The notes under the pieces are model-generated. The model saw only the letters and a list, made by a program, of their open reading frames with translations, searched no databases and had not been told where the DNA came from. Below are positions 51,819 to 60,769 of a DNA stretch of 64,000 bases, piece by piece; the first letter of the stretch is position 1; each line of letters opens with the position of its first letter. The position numbers and the translations under genes are program-made. Source of the stretch: Streptococcus intermedius SK54 = ATCC 27335 (GTDB lineage: Bacteria > Bacillota > Bacilli > Lactobacillales > Streptococcaceae); contig NZ_ATFK01000001.1 of the NCBI RefSeq assembly GCF_000413475.1, positions 372,001 to 436,000 of the forward strand. The letters run 5' to 3'.

Positions 51819-52685
51819 ATGGTAGCAGACAAATTATTTTCTATCGGGCGAGCAGCAAGTGTAAGCGGAGTATCTACTAAAACCTTGCGGTACTACGAGA
51901 GTTTAGGGTTAATCATGCCGACAAAAGTCTCAGATGAAAATGGATATCGTTATTATGACAGAGAAACTCTCTTATTGATTCCTGTGATTAAATACTACAG
52001 ACAAATCGGTTTAGATTTGAAGAGAATCAAAGAACTTATCTCAGAAGCTAGTTGTTCCAATCATTATTATTTTTTAGAACAACGAAAAGATGAAATCAAG
52101 GCTGAGAAAGAAAAGTTACTTGTTTCAATGGCTTCGGTTGATGATTGGATGCAGTTAATTATTGAAGGCGAACTTTGTTTGAAAAATCAGGAACTATCGT
52201 ATCCTCCGAAAAAGAAATCGAGTGTAAACCTTAAGTACTATGCTGAAGAAAAACATTTTTGTCAGATTAAGCAAGATTTTTCTTATAACTTTAAAGAATC
52301 AATTATTAATCTTGAATGGATTAAATATTTAGAGGAAAATCAGTTAGAAGTTTCTGGCCCTGTAATATTGAAATACGACTCGTATTCAGAAAAGATAGCA
52401 GGAAAGATTAAGTTTGCTACAATCATGCAACACTGTTTTCCTGAAGCCCACTGTGGCTACACCTTTGGTGGTTTTTTGGCGCTAAGTGCTTATCATATTG
52501 GTTCTCTAGCAACGATTGGTGATACCTATCAACAAATCATCTCTCATGCAAAGGAAAATGGTATTTCACTGCAGAATGAGACTTATGAGCGACATGTTAT
52601 TGACTATTGGGTTACACAACGAGAAGATGAATTTGTAACAGAAGTGATTATCCCCGTCATAAAAAAAGATGAGATCGAATACTAA
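51819..52685 (+). CDS. MerR-family regulator with C-terminal effector-binding-like domain
   Basis: This 288-residue protein has an N-terminal MerR winged helix (FSIGRAASVSGVSTKTLRYY, ENGYRYYDRETLLLIPVIKYYR), a dimerisation helix to about residue 115, then a C-terminal domain of about 160 residues resembling GyrI-like ligand-binding domains. AGGAG at 51807-51811 favours ATG 51819 over an in-frame ATG at 51789. It lies directly upstream of the choline microcompartment operon, whose promoter has the MerR-type 19-bp spacer. It is therefore the probable activator, with choline or a derivative as possible ligand (inference). Confidence 0.88.
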   Translation: MVADKLFSIGRAASVSGVSTKTLRYYESLGLIMPTKVSDENGYRYYDRETLLLIPVIKYYRQIGLDLKRIKELISEASCSNHYYFLEQRKDEIKAEKEKLLVSMASVDDWMQLIIEGELCLKNQELSYPPKKKSSVNLKYYAEEKHFCQIKQDFSYNFKESIINLEWIKYLEENQLEVSGPVILKYDSYSEKIAGKIKFATIMQHCFPEAHCGYTFGGFLALSAYHIGSLATIGDTYQQIISHAKENGISLQNETYERHVIDYWVTQREDEFVTEVIIPVIKKDEIEY

Positions 52686-52699
52686 TAATAATAATTTTA

Positions 52700-52723
52700 G
52701 ACAGCAGTGATGCTGTCTTTTTT
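52700..52723 (+). terminator. Terminator of the MerR gene
   Basis: GACAGCA (52700-52706), loop GTGA, TGCTGTC (52711-52717), then TTTTTT. Confidence 0.85.
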
Positions 52724-52994
52724 ATAAATTATGAAAATGACATGCAGAAAATTCAGGCAATCTAATATGTATAAAGGCACTCAGGATAAAAAGTTTGCCC
52801 TTAGTGGAATGTTTTCTTAAGCAATTGAACGTTTAAACGATTAAAAACAGGTGTTATTTTTTGAAAATTAGGAAAATTTAATGTTATATAATAGAGGTTT
52901 TTTTGCTAAATAACTGTAATACAACAGATATAATGGTGTTCAAGTTACTATAAAAATAACGATGTAATGATAAAAAATTTTTTTCAGAAAAAAG

Positions 52995-53025
52995 TTGACT
53001 TTACCCTTGTGTAAGGGTTTACAAT
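52995..53025 (+). promoter_or_regulatory. MerR-type promoter of the choline microcompartment operon
   Basis: TTGACT (52995-53000) and TACAAT (53020-53025) are 19 bases apart, two more than standard. Within the spacer is a dyad, ACCCTT (53003-53008) and AAGGGT (53013-53018), centred between the boxes. A long spacer with a central operator is the hallmark of MerR-activated promoters. A leader of about 85 bases follows to the strong ribosome site AAAGGAGG. The stretch 52724-52994 has no gene. Confidence 0.8.
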
Positions 53026-53116
53026 ATTATTGATAAGTATGTAACAAAGTAAACACACTTAAATATCATTTATATAAATTTGTATAAAGAAAATAAATTT
53101 AAAAGGAGGTAGTGAC

Positions 53117-53395
53117 ATGAATTCCGAAGCATTGGGAATGATTGAAACTAAAGGTTTAGTCGGTTCAATTGAAGCGGCTGATGCAATGGTTAAGGCGGCA
53201 AATGTTACCTTAATTGGGAAAGAGCATGTAGGTGGCGGTCTAGTAACTGTCTTGGTTCGTGGAGATGTTGGAGCTGTAAAAGCTGCAACAGATGCAGGTG
53301 CAGCAGCAGCTCAACGAGTTGGCGAATTAGTTTCTGTACACGTAATTCCACGTCCTCATATAGAAGTTGAGACTATTTTGCCACATAGCAAATAA
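53117..53395 (+). CDS. Microcompartment shell protein, hexameric BMC type
   Basis: This 92-residue single BMC-domain protein will form hexameric tiles of the shell. It starts [20 protein letters not shown], with [20 protein letters not shown], the pore-loop region and the end [13 protein letters not shown], all canonical. It is the first gene of the operon, behind AAAGGAGGT, so likely the most strongly translated shell protein. Three single-BMC proteins are present in the window; this one and those at 54749 and 55060 are paralogues. Confidence 0.96.
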   Translation: MNSEALGMIETKGLVGSIEAADAMVKAANVTLIGKEHVGGGLVTVLVRGDVGAVKAATDAGAAAAQRVGELVSVHVIPRPHIEVETILPHSK

Positions 53396-53425
53396 TTTGT
53401 GAAGGACGACGAGAGGTAATAACAT

Positions 53426-54454
53426 ATGGAACAAGTTAGTCAAAGCGTAATCAATACTTCTCCTACTGACAATCAGACGGTTGCCCGTCAAAAAATGATG
53501 GAGACAACAAAAGCTTTTCATATTGCTGGTATTAGAAGTGGGATTGTTTCGGGCTTGTTTTATGGATTGTATTCATTTGTAATCATGATTTTGCAAGGTT
53601 ACGATCCAATTAAATCAGCCGTAGGGATTTTAGCAGCGCCATTTGTAATGGGTGCTCTTAATGACTTATTAGGTGGATGTGTTCTGCTATTAAATGTTAG
53701 TAGAAATGGGAAATTTAAAGAATTAGGTCGGACTTTAGCAACCAAACCTGGAAAAATCATGTTGCTTGGCTATGTTCTAGGTGGACCTGTTGCTAATGGA
53801 GCCTATCTTGTAGGATTGTACCTTGCAGGAGCTTTTGCTATTCCAATTTCTGCTACCACAGCAGCATTTGGGGCACTGTTCTCTGCTATTTTCCTCAAAC
53901 AAAAATTAAGTTTCCGTGTGATCATGGGTATGCTGTTATGTGTAGTAGGGGCTGTTATTATCAACTTAGTGAAACCAGATAGTGCGCCAAACTTCACTTT
54001 AGGAATTATTCTAGCCACTGTTGCCGCTATTTGTTGGGGACTTGAAGGGACTATTTCAGCCTTTGGTGGAGCCATGCTTGACTCAGAAGTAACAGTAACA
54101 TTGAGACAACTTGTTTCAGGGCTCATTCAAATGGTCATTATTGTTCCGTTGATTGGAGCAACCGGATTATTTGTGGCAACATTAACATCTCCTTTCTTAG
54201 TACTGATGTTAGTTGTTTCTGGAACTTTGGTTGGTTTTTCTTACATGGAGTGGTATCGTTCAAATGCGATGATCGGAACGGCAATTGGTATGTCCTTGAA
54301 CATTACTTACGCATTCTGGGGAGTGTTGCTTAGTATTCTCTTTTTGGGACAACCAATTACAACAACAATTATCGTCGGCTCTATCGTAATTATTGTTGGT
54401 GCAATTGTTGTAACAACAAATCCACTTGATTTCTTCCGAAAGAAGGAGGTTTAA
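53426..54454 (+). CDS. DMT/EamA-family transporter
   Basis: This 342-residue membrane protein has about ten helices in two EamA-like halves (AVGILAAPFVMGALNDLLGG; LGIILATVAAICWGLEGTIS) and a hydrophilic N-terminus of about 35 residues. It is the second gene of the microcompartment operon. Transport of choline inward, or of trimethylamine outward, would suit the pathway; the substrate is not visible in the sequence. It is separated by one base from the next gene. Confidence 0.85.
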   Translation: MEQVSQSVINTSPTDNQTVARQKMMETTKAFHIAGIRSGIVSGLFYGLYSFVIMILQGYDPIKSAVGILAAPFVMGALNDLLGGCVLLLNVSRNGKFKELGRTLATKPGKIMLLGYVLGGPVANGAYLVGLYLAGAFAIPISATTAAFGALFSAIFLKQKLSFRVIMGMLLCVVGAVIINLVKPDSAPNFTLGIILATVAAICWGLEGTISAFGGAMLDSEVTVTLRQLVSGLIQMVIIVPLIGATGLFVATLTSPFLVLMLVVSGTLVGFSYMEWYRSNAMIGTAIGMSLNITYAFWGVLLSILFLGQPITTTIIVGSIVIIVGAIVVTTNPLDFFRKKEV

Positions 54455-54455
54455 C

Positions 54456-54728
54456 ATGGCAATTCTACCAGCTAGAACAGCTGTACTAGATTATATGAAT
54501 ACAGTAGATGAGGCAGATGTTTACCAAGTTATGGAAGCGCTTAAAAATGTTTATGGTAAAGAAAAACATTTTACAGTTCCAATATTTTTAGAACATTTAA
54601 TGTCATTAGAATGTAATGGATATTTAGTTCAGACTGGATATAGTTTAAATACAGATGGAAATTTGAGTATCCGCTACCAAATCAATGAGGACGGCAAACA
54701 AGCTGTTCAAAAATATATTGTAAAGTAA
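54456..54728 (+). CDS. Small winged-helix-like protein of unknown role
   Basis: This 90-residue soluble protein is not assigned to a family. Predicted helix-helix-helix-wing order (DEADVYQVMEALKNVYG, FTVPIFLEHLMSLECNGYLV, then a strand-turn-strand NLSIRYQINEDGKQAVQKYI) resembles PadR/MarR-type winged helices. AGGAGGTTTAAC precedes the ATG. It sits between the transporter and a shell gene. It might be a local regulator or a structural cargo adaptor; neither can be decided. Confidence 0.6.
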   Translation: MAILPARTAVLDYMNTVDEADVYQVMEALKNVYGKEKHFTVPIFLEHLMSLECNGYLVQTGYSLNTDGNLSIRYQINEDGKQAVQKYIVK

Positions 54729-54748
54729 TATAAAAAGGAGTAAATCAA

Positions 54749-55045
54749 ATGAGATATCGTGGAGGACAAGCTTTGGGTCTCGTAGAAACTGTCGGTTTAG
54801 TTCCGGCGCTAGAAGCTTGTGACAAGATGTTAAAAGCGAGCAATGTGAAGTTAGTTTCTTACGAAAATATAGGTTCGACATTGGTTACAATTATGGTTGT
54901 AGGAGATGTAGCAGCGGTTGAAGCAGCGGTTGAAGCAGGTGCACAAGCAGCGGCAGCTATTGGAAAATTAACGTCTCATAATGTTATGCCACGACCAATT
55001 CCTTCCGTTGGGGATATTGTTTCAGTGCATGATATTGATAATTGA
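54749..55045 (+). CDS. Microcompartment shell protein, hexameric BMC type
   Basis: This 98-residue single BMC-domain protein starts RYRGGQALGLVETVGLVPAL and has MLKASNVKLVSYENIGSTLV and SHNVMPRPIPSVGDI at the end. It is a canonical hexamer-forming tile. The central segment AAVEAAVEAGAQAAAAIG is typical of the second helix. AAAAAGGAG precedes the ATG. It differs from the other two tiles in the pore-facing loop, which may tune metabolite passage. Confidence 0.95.
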   Translation: MRYRGGQALGLVETVGLVPALEACDKMLKASNVKLVSYENIGSTLVTIMVVGDVAAVEAAVEAGAQAAAAIGKLTSHNVMPRPIPSVGDIVSVHDIDN

Positions 55046-55059
55046 TAAAGGAGAATATC

Positions 55060-55377
55060 ATGGAAAGATATCAAGCTATTGGAGCCATTGAAACATTTGG
55101 TCTTGTATTTGTACTTGAAGCAGCAGATGCTATGGTGAAAGCTTCTGATGTAGAAGTGATTGGCTATGAAAATACTGCGTCAGGTTATATTTCTGTTATT
55201 GTTCAAGGTGAAACAGCAGCATGTAAAACAGCTGTTGATGCAGGTGTGAAGGCTGTTGAAAATATGGGAACAGAGGTTTACAGTCATGTTGTAATTCCTG
55301 GCCCACATGAAGATTTGAGAAAGATCATTGATCGCTATTCGTTATCGGTTTTGTTGCCAGATGAAACGATAGAATAA
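55060..55377 (+). CDS. Microcompartment shell protein, hexameric BMC type with C-terminal extension
   Basis: This 105-residue single BMC-domain protein starts MERYQAIGAIETFGLVFVLE, with MVKASDVEVIGYENTASGY and the end SHVVIPGPHEDL. A tail of about 15 residues (IDRYSLSVLLPDETIE) extends beyond the usual end. AAAGGAG precedes ATG 55060. The gene lies between a shell gene and the aldehyde dehydrogenase-like gene. Confidence 0.94.
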   Translation: MERYQAIGAIETFGLVFVLEAADAMVKASDVEVIGYENTASGYISVIVQGETAACKTAVDAGVKAVENMGTEVYSHVVIPGPHEDLRKIIDRYSLSVLLPDETIE

Positions 55378-55392
55378 GGACGTTTTACTTTG

Positions 55393-56748
55393 ATGAGATA
55401 TATCGATAACGATTTAGATTCCATTCAAGAAATGAGGAATCTAATTCAGAATGCTCAAATATCTTTTCTCCAATTACAAAATCTTGAACAAAATGAACTA
55501 AATGTTTATGGTGAAAAATTTATAGAGGAAATAGAAAAAGAAGCGGATGGATTAATTACAGATGTTGTATCAGGAAATCAATATGGTCTGGAGTCTGACG
55601 AGATCTTTCTATTTCACCATTTTCTAGATAAATTTAAGAAGACTATCCAACAAGAAAACTATATTGGGATTCTTGAAGGAAATATTGATGAAAAAACTAT
55701 AGAAATAGGAGCACCTATAGGGGTCGTATCAGTTTTATTACCTGCCTTTCCAACATTTACCCTTCTGATTAATATTATTTTATTAGCTATGAAGTCAGGG
55801 AATACAATGGTAGTTGTTGCAAACAAACATACTAAGGAAGTCACGATTGAATCGTTTAAATATTTGGTTACCTTAGCAGAACAAGCTGGTTACCCTGAAG
55901 GAGGCATTGGAATCACAGAGAGCATTAGTGATTCAAGTGTTTTGGAACTATACAATAGTGAAAAAGTATCGTTGATTGTGAATATTGGGTGTTCAGAATA
56001 TATTAATAGACAATTTAAGACAACTACACCGTTGATTTATGGTGGAGAAGGTTCAGGTCCAGTGTTTATTGAACGGACAGCAAATATTGAGAAAGCAATT
56101 GAAGATATTATTCATTCTAGAAGCTTTGATAACGGGATTTTACCAGGGTCTGAACAGTTTTTGGTCACGGAAAATATTATCGAACAAGAGATACGATATA
56201 TGTTAACCTGCAAAGGAGCCTATATCTTAAATGAGACAGAGTGCGAACAATTAATTGCGTTTTTGAATCGATCAAAAAATAATACTTTGTGTAATTTTGC
56301 GGGTCATTCTGCTACATGGTTAGCCAAAATGGCAGGTTTTGAAGTTCCTGACTCAACAAGAGCACTTGTTTCCTTACAAGATTACATCAATCATGAAGAT
56401 TTTTTCAATCAAAAATTACTTTGTCCAATTATTATCGTATATCTTGAACCCGATTGGCAGATGGCATGTAAGAAATGTATGAGCTTATTAGCAGAGCTGA
56501 AGATGGGCCATACATTAACTATTCATTCTAAAGACTGGGAGGTTATCAAAGAATTTGCGCTTGTTAAGGAAGTTGGGCGTATTGTTGTAAATTCTCCTAC
56601 GGTCTGTGTGGCGACAGGTGTTATGTCTAATTTAGCTACCTCTTTAATTCTTGGGGGTGTCACTACTGGTAGGGGATATACTTCAGAAAATGTTACTCCA
56701 AAACATTGGACATATAGGCGTCAGATTGGATTTAAAGTTGAACAGTGA
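55393..56748 (+). CDS. Aldehyde dehydrogenase-like protein lacking the catalytic Cys
   Basis: This 451-residue protein matches the acylating CoA-dependent aldehyde dehydrogenases of microcompartments and AdhE in layout. Cofactor-domain segments are IGAPIGVVSVLLPAFPTFTL and LLAMKSGNTMVVVANKHT. Where relatives have FDNGxxCASEQ, this one reads SFDNGILPGSEQFLV: Pro251 (codon CCA at 56143) replaces the nucleophilic Cys. The rest of the fold looks intact, including GYTSENVTPKHW near the end. It may be a structural or regulatory pseudoenzyme, with an active aldehyde dehydrogenase beyond the window. It starts at ATG 55393 (a TTG one codon upstream is possible). Confidence 0.85.
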   Translation: MRYIDNDLDSIQEMRNLIQNAQISFLQLQNLEQNELNVYGEKFIEEIEKEADGLITDVVSGNQYGLESDEIFLFHHFLDKFKKTIQQENYIGILEGNIDEKTIEIGAPIGVVSVLLPAFPTFTLLINIILLAMKSGNTMVVVANKHTKEVTIESFKYLVTLAEQAGYPEGGIGITESISDSSVLELYNSEKVSLIVNIGCSEYINRQFKTTTPLIYGGEGSGPVFIERTANIEKAIEDIIHSRSFDNGILPGSEQFLVTENIIEQEIRYMLTCKGAYILNETECEQLIAFLNRSKNNTLCNFAGHSATWLAKMAGFEVPDSTRALVSLQDYINHEDFFNQKLLCPIIIVYLEPDWQMACKKCMSLLAELKMGHTLTIHSKDWEVIKEFALVKEVGRIVVNSPTVCVATGVMSNLATSLILGGVTTGRGYTSENVTPKHWTYRRQIGFKVEQ

Positions 56749-56790
56749 GAATTCTGCCTGAATATTTTATAAGAGAAAGGAAAATCCAAA

Positions 56791-59337
56791 ATGGATATGA
56801 ATGAATTTACCGCTAAGTTAGAAGAAGCGACTAAGAAATTAAGTACTGAAGATCGTGCATCCTTAGTTAAAATTTTTCAAAGCGTTTCAGAAGATATTAC
56901 AAAACCAGATTTCGTTGCTTCTGGTTCTCAATATGTAGAATCAGATGGTGTAGATATCCCGGATGGGATTACTCCTCGTCTACAAGCCTTGAAAGATCAA
57001 TATTTGAATGCAACACCAACGATTTCCTTGATTCGTGCAGTCAATCTAACAAAAATCTCTAAAGAAAACGAAGGAATGCCTAAAGCAATCCTAAGAGGTA
57101 CTGCTTTTAAAGAATTTTGTAAGATCGCTCCTCTTGTCATTCAAGATCATGAATTGTTGGTAGGCGCACCAAATGGTGGTGCTCGTTGGGGGGCGTTCTC
57201 TCCAGATATTTCATGGCGTTGGCTCCGTGATGAGATTGATACAGTGTCTACTCGCCCTCAAGACCCTTATTTCCTATCGGAAGAAAACAAACGAATTTTA
57301 CGTGAAGAAATTTTCCCATATTGGAAGGGTAAATCAGTCGATGAAGCTTGTGAATCTCAATACCGTGAAGCGGGTGCTTGGGAACTTTCAGGTGAATCTT
57401 TTGTATCAGACTGTTCTTACCATGCGCAATCAGGTGGAGGCGACTCTAATCCGGGTTATGACGTTGTTGGTATGAAGAAAGGAATGCTGGACATCAAGGC
57501 TGAAGCGGAAGCTTGCTTGAAAGAACTAGACTATGCAAATCCTGATGATCTTGAAAAGATTTATTTCTATAAAGCACGTATTCTCACTGCAGAAGGTGTG
57601 ATGATCTATGCACAACGTATGTCAGAATACGCAGCTCAATTAGCAGCGAAGGAAACCAATCCAAAACGTAAAGCGGAATTGGAGATGATTTCTCGAGTAA
57701 ATGCGAACGTTCCAGCTCATAAACCAGAAACTTTCTGGGAAGCAATGCAATACGTTGTAACCATCCAACACTTGTTACTTTGTGAAGAAAACCAAACTGG
57801 ACTGTCAATTGGGCGTGTAGATCAGTATATGTATCCATTCTATAAGAAAGATAAAGAAGCGGGGCGCATGAATGATTATCAAGCATTTGAATTGGCTGGT
57901 AGCATGTTCATCAAGATGTCTGAAATGATGTGGCTAACTTCTGAAGGTTCATCACAATTCTTCGCAGGTTATCAGCCATTTGTAAATATGTGTGTTGGTG
58001 GTGTAACTCGGGAAGGACGTGATGCTACAAACGATCTCACTTACTTACTGATGGATGCCATTCGTCATGTTAAAGTTTACCAGCCAACCTTAGCAGCTCG
58101 TATTAATAATAAATCACCTCGTAAGTATTTGAAGAAGATCGTTGATGTTGTTCGTGCGGGAATCGGTTTCCCAGCTTGTCACTTTGATGATACACATATC
58201 AAGATGATGCTTGCCAAAGGTGTATCGATGGAAGATGCACGTGACTATTGCTTAATGGGGTGTGTGGAACCACAAAAATCAGGTCGTTTGTATCAGTGGA
58301 CTTCTACATCCTATACCCAATGGCCAATTTTGATTGAAACAACACTCAATCATGGTATTCCGCTTTGGTATGGAAAACCTGTGACACCGGATATGGGATC
58401 TCTCAATCGATACAAGACATTTGAGGAATTTGAACATGCAGTGAAAGAGACTATTAAGTATGTCACTAAATGGACTTCTGTCATGACTGTTATTTCACAA
58501 CGTGTGCAGCGTGACTTGGCACCAGTTCCACTCATGTCTATCATGTATGAAGGAACAATGGAACATGGCCGAGATGTTAAGGCTGGCGGGGCCATGTATA
58601 ACTTTGGACCTGGTGTGGTTTGGTCTGGCTTAGCCAACTATGCGGACTCTATGGCAGCCATTAAGAAACTTGTGTTTGAAGATAAGAAATATACTTTGGA
58701 AGAATTAAATAGAGCTTTAGTTGCCGACTTTGAAGGATACGATCAAGTGCGCGCAGACTGTCTAGCAGCTCCTAAATATGGTAATGACGATGACTACGTA
58801 GATTACTTTACTTCAGATATCATCGGATTTACAGAAGAAGAACACCGTAAATATAAGACTTTGTACTCTGTCCTCAGTCATGGAACCTTGTCTATTTCAA
58901 ACAATACTCCATTAGGACAAATTACAGGAGCTTCTGCGTCTGGGCGTCGAGCTTGGAAACCATTATCAGATGGGATCTCTCCAGACCATGGAATGGATAC
59001 AAAAGGTCCTACAGCAATTATTAAATCTGTCTCTAAGATGGCAAATGAAAATATGAACATTGGACTTGTTCATAACTTCAAGATTATGGCTGGTTTGCTC
59101 GACACACCTCAAGGTGAGGAAAGCTTGATTACATTGCTTCGTACAGCAAGTGTTCTTGGAAATGGTGAAATGCAGTTTAACTACTTGGATAATGCAGTTT
59201 TGATTGATGCGCAGAAACATCCTGAAAACTATCGTGATTTGATTGTTCGTGTAGCAGGTTATAGTGCGTTCTTCGTTGAATTGTGTAAAGATGTTCAAGA
59301 TGAAATTATTTCTCGTACAGTTTTAACACAATTTTAG
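56791..59337 (+). CDS. cutC: Choline trimethylamine-lyase CutC (glycyl radical enzyme)
   Basis: This 848-residue enzyme cleaves choline to trimethylamine and acetaldehyde inside the microcompartment. All key residues of characterised CutC align at a constant +2 offset: Tyr210 and Asp218 ([11 protein letters not shown]), Phe397, Cys491 and Glu493 in GCVEP, Tyr508 (YQWTSTSY), and the radical Gly823 in RVAGYSAFF. The GCVEP motif separates CutC from pyruvate formate-lyase and diol dehydratases. The length fits the shorter CutC type. The amphipathic N-terminal 35 residues could be an encapsulation signal. AGAAAGGAAAA precedes the ATG. A hairpin follows before cutD. Confidence 0.97.
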   Translation: MDMNEFTAKLEEATKKLSTEDRASLVKIFQSVSEDITKPDFVASGSQYVESDGVDIPDGITPRLQALKDQYLNATPTISLIRAVNLTKISKENEGMPKAILRGTAFKEFCKIAPLVIQDHELLVGAPNGGARWGAFSPDISWRWLRDEIDTVSTRPQDPYFLSEENKRILREEIFPYWKGKSVDEACESQYREAGAWELSGESFVSDCSYHAQSGGGDSNPGYDVVGMKKGMLDIKAEAEACLKELDYANPDDLEKIYFYKARILTAEGVMIYAQRMSEYAAQLAAKETNPKRKAELEMISRVNANVPAHKPETFWEAMQYVVTIQHLLLCEENQTGLSIGRVDQYMYPFYKKDKEAGRMNDYQAFELAGSMFIKMSEMMWLTSEGSSQFFAGYQPFVNMCVGGVTREGRDATNDLTYLLMDAIRHVKVYQPTLAARINNKSPRKYLKKIVDVVRAGIGFPACHFDDTHIKMMLAKGVSMEDARDYCLMGCVEPQKSGRLYQWTSTSYTQWPILIETTLNHGIPLWYGKPVTPDMGSLNRYKTFEEFEHAVKETIKYVTKWTSVMTVISQRVQRDLAPVPLMSIMYEGTMEHGRDVKAGGAMYNFGPGVVWSGLANYADSMAAIKKLVFEDKKYTLEELNRALVADFEGYDQVRADCLAAPKYGNDDDYVDYFTSDIIGFTEEEHRKYKTLYSVLSHGTLSISNNTPLGQITGASASGRRAWKPLSDGISPDHGMDTKGPTAIIKSVSKMANENMNIGLVHNFKIMAGLLDTPQGEESLITLLRTASVLGNGEMQFNYLDNAVLIDAQKHPENYRDLIVRVAGYSAFFVELCKDVQDEIISRTVLTQF

Positions 59338-59351
59338 TCTGAAAATAGATG

Positions 59352-59393
59352 TTGTTGTAGTGGTTTCCAAATTTTTGAAGACTGCTACAACAA
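59352..59393 (+). other. 15-bp hairpin between cutC and cutD
   Basis: Bases 59352-59366 pair without mismatch with 59379-59393 (core TTGTTGTAG with CTACAACAA, then three G-T pairs), loop of 12 bases. No T tract follows, so it is not a normal terminator. It could protect the 3' end of cutC mRNA or reduce cutD expression. Confidence 0.65.
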
Positions 59394-59409
59394 TCGTTAG
59401 GAGAAGATT

Positions 59410-60396
59410 GTGGAAGCAGTGAATAAAAAACATGAAACGCGCATTAATGTTTTTAATGTACAGAAATATAATTTATATGATGGTCCAGGTATACGGACAA
59501 TTGTATTTTTTAAAGGTTGCCACATGCGTTGTAAATGGTGTGCAAATCCAGAAGGGTTAACATTTGGACCCAATATGATGTACAAAGAAACTTTGTGTAA
59601 ACCGTACAATACTTGCGCAACATCTTGTCCACTAGGAGACATCTGCTTTAAATATAAAACCAACGACAACATTCCTTATGATTATGAAGACACAGATCAT
59701 CCGATAGATATCAAGAGGTTTGATAAGAAAAAACCAACAGTTGATGATATTAAAGGTTGTCCAGAAGGAGCATTAACAATCGCTGGAGAATCAAAAACTA
59801 TTTCAGAATTAATGGAAATTATCCATGAGGATGATGCTTTTTATGAAATGTCTGGAGGTGGAGTTACTCTATCTGGAGGAGAATGTCTAGCTCAAGGAGA
59901 AGGTGCGTTAGCATTATTACAAGCATGTAAACAAGATGGATTAAATACCGCAGTTGAGACTGCTGGTTATGTTCCTAACAAAGTCATGTTGAAAGTCGCG
60001 GAGTATACAGATTTATTCCTATTTGATTTAAAGCATATGGATTCAAAACGTCATAATGAATTGACCGGCGTTAGCAATGAGCGAATCTTGAGCAATTTCA
60101 AATCAGTCATTGAAGGCGGTTATAATGTCAAAGTCAGAATGCCGATGCTAAAAGACATTAATGATAGGGAAGAAGAAATCCAAGACATTATTAATTTCCT
60201 AACTCCTTATAAAAATTTTCCCAATTTTAAAGGGATTGATTTGTTGCCTTATCATAAATTGGGGGTGAATAAATATTATCAATTAGGGATGGACTATGAA
60301 ATTGAAGGAGATCCTTCGTTGAGTCAATATGATTTAGACAGAATAGAAAAATATATATTAGCAGCTGATTTTCCAGTAACTGTGGTGAAACATTAA
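59410..60396 (+). CDS. cutD: CutC-activating radical SAM enzyme CutD
   Basis: This 328-residue glycyl-radical-enzyme activase generates the Gly823 radical on CutC. The N-terminus reads YNLYDGPGIRTIVFFKGC and the radical-SAM cluster motif is CHMRCKWC (CxxxCxxC). A Cys-rich insert (CKPYNTCATSCPLGDIC, CPEGAL) should hold further iron-sulfur clusters, as in other activases of this group. SAM-binding GGVTLSGGE follows. It starts at GTG 59410 behind TAGGAGAA; a second GTG lies three codons later. It follows cutC, as in known choline clusters. Confidence 0.96.
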   Translation: MEAVNKKHETRINVFNVQKYNLYDGPGIRTIVFFKGCHMRCKWCANPEGLTFGPNMMYKETLCKPYNTCATSCPLGDICFKYKTNDNIPYDYEDTDHPIDIKRFDKKKPTVDDIKGCPEGALTIAGESKTISELMEIIHEDDAFYEMSGGGVTLSGGECLAQGEGALALLQACKQDGLNTAVETAGYVPNKVMLKVAEYTDLFLFDLKHMDSKRHNELTGVSNERILSNFKSVIEGGYNVKVRMPMLKDINDREEEIQDIINFLTPYKNFPNFKGIDLLPYHKLGVNKYYQLGMDYEIEGDPSLSQYDLDRIEKYILAADFPVTVVKH

Positions 60397-60418
60397 TTTA
60401 ATTTGGAGAGGAGTAGAA

Positions 60419-60769
60419 TTGATTGAAGAACTTGGGAAAATAGATCGGATTATCCAGGAGTCTGTACCAGGAAAACAAATTACTCTAGCCCATGTTATTG
60501 CGGCTCCAATTGAAGCGGTGTATGAATGCTTAGGAGTAGATCATGAAGGAGCAATAGGAGTAGTATCACTTACTCCTAATGAGACAGCTATTATAGCAGC
60601 CGATATCGCCGGAAAGGCAGCGAATATTGATATTTGTTTTGTTGATCGATTTACGGGTTCCGTGATGTTTAGTGGGGATATACAAAGTGTCGAAACATCG
60701 CTGGAAGATATTTTGGAGTATTTTAAGAACTCCTTAGGTTTTTCAACTGTTCCATTAACAAAATCATGA
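60419..60769 (+). CDS. EutS/PduU-type circularly permuted shell protein
   Basis: This 116-residue BMC protein is of the permuted type. The N-terminal segment RIIQESVPGKQITLAHVIA forms the beta-barrel strand typical of EutS/PduU, followed by AIGVVSLTPNETAIIAADIA and GKAANIDICFVDRFTGSVMF. Such tiles form closed-pore hexamers. It begins at TTG 60419 behind GGAGAGGAG. Its stop overlaps the next gene by ATGA. Confidence 0.93.
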   Translation: MIEELGKIDRIIQESVPGKQITLAHVIAAPIEAVYECLGVDHEGAIGVVSLTPNETAIIAADIAGKAANIDICFVDRFTGSVMFSGDIQSVETSLEDILEYFKNSLGFSTVPLTKS

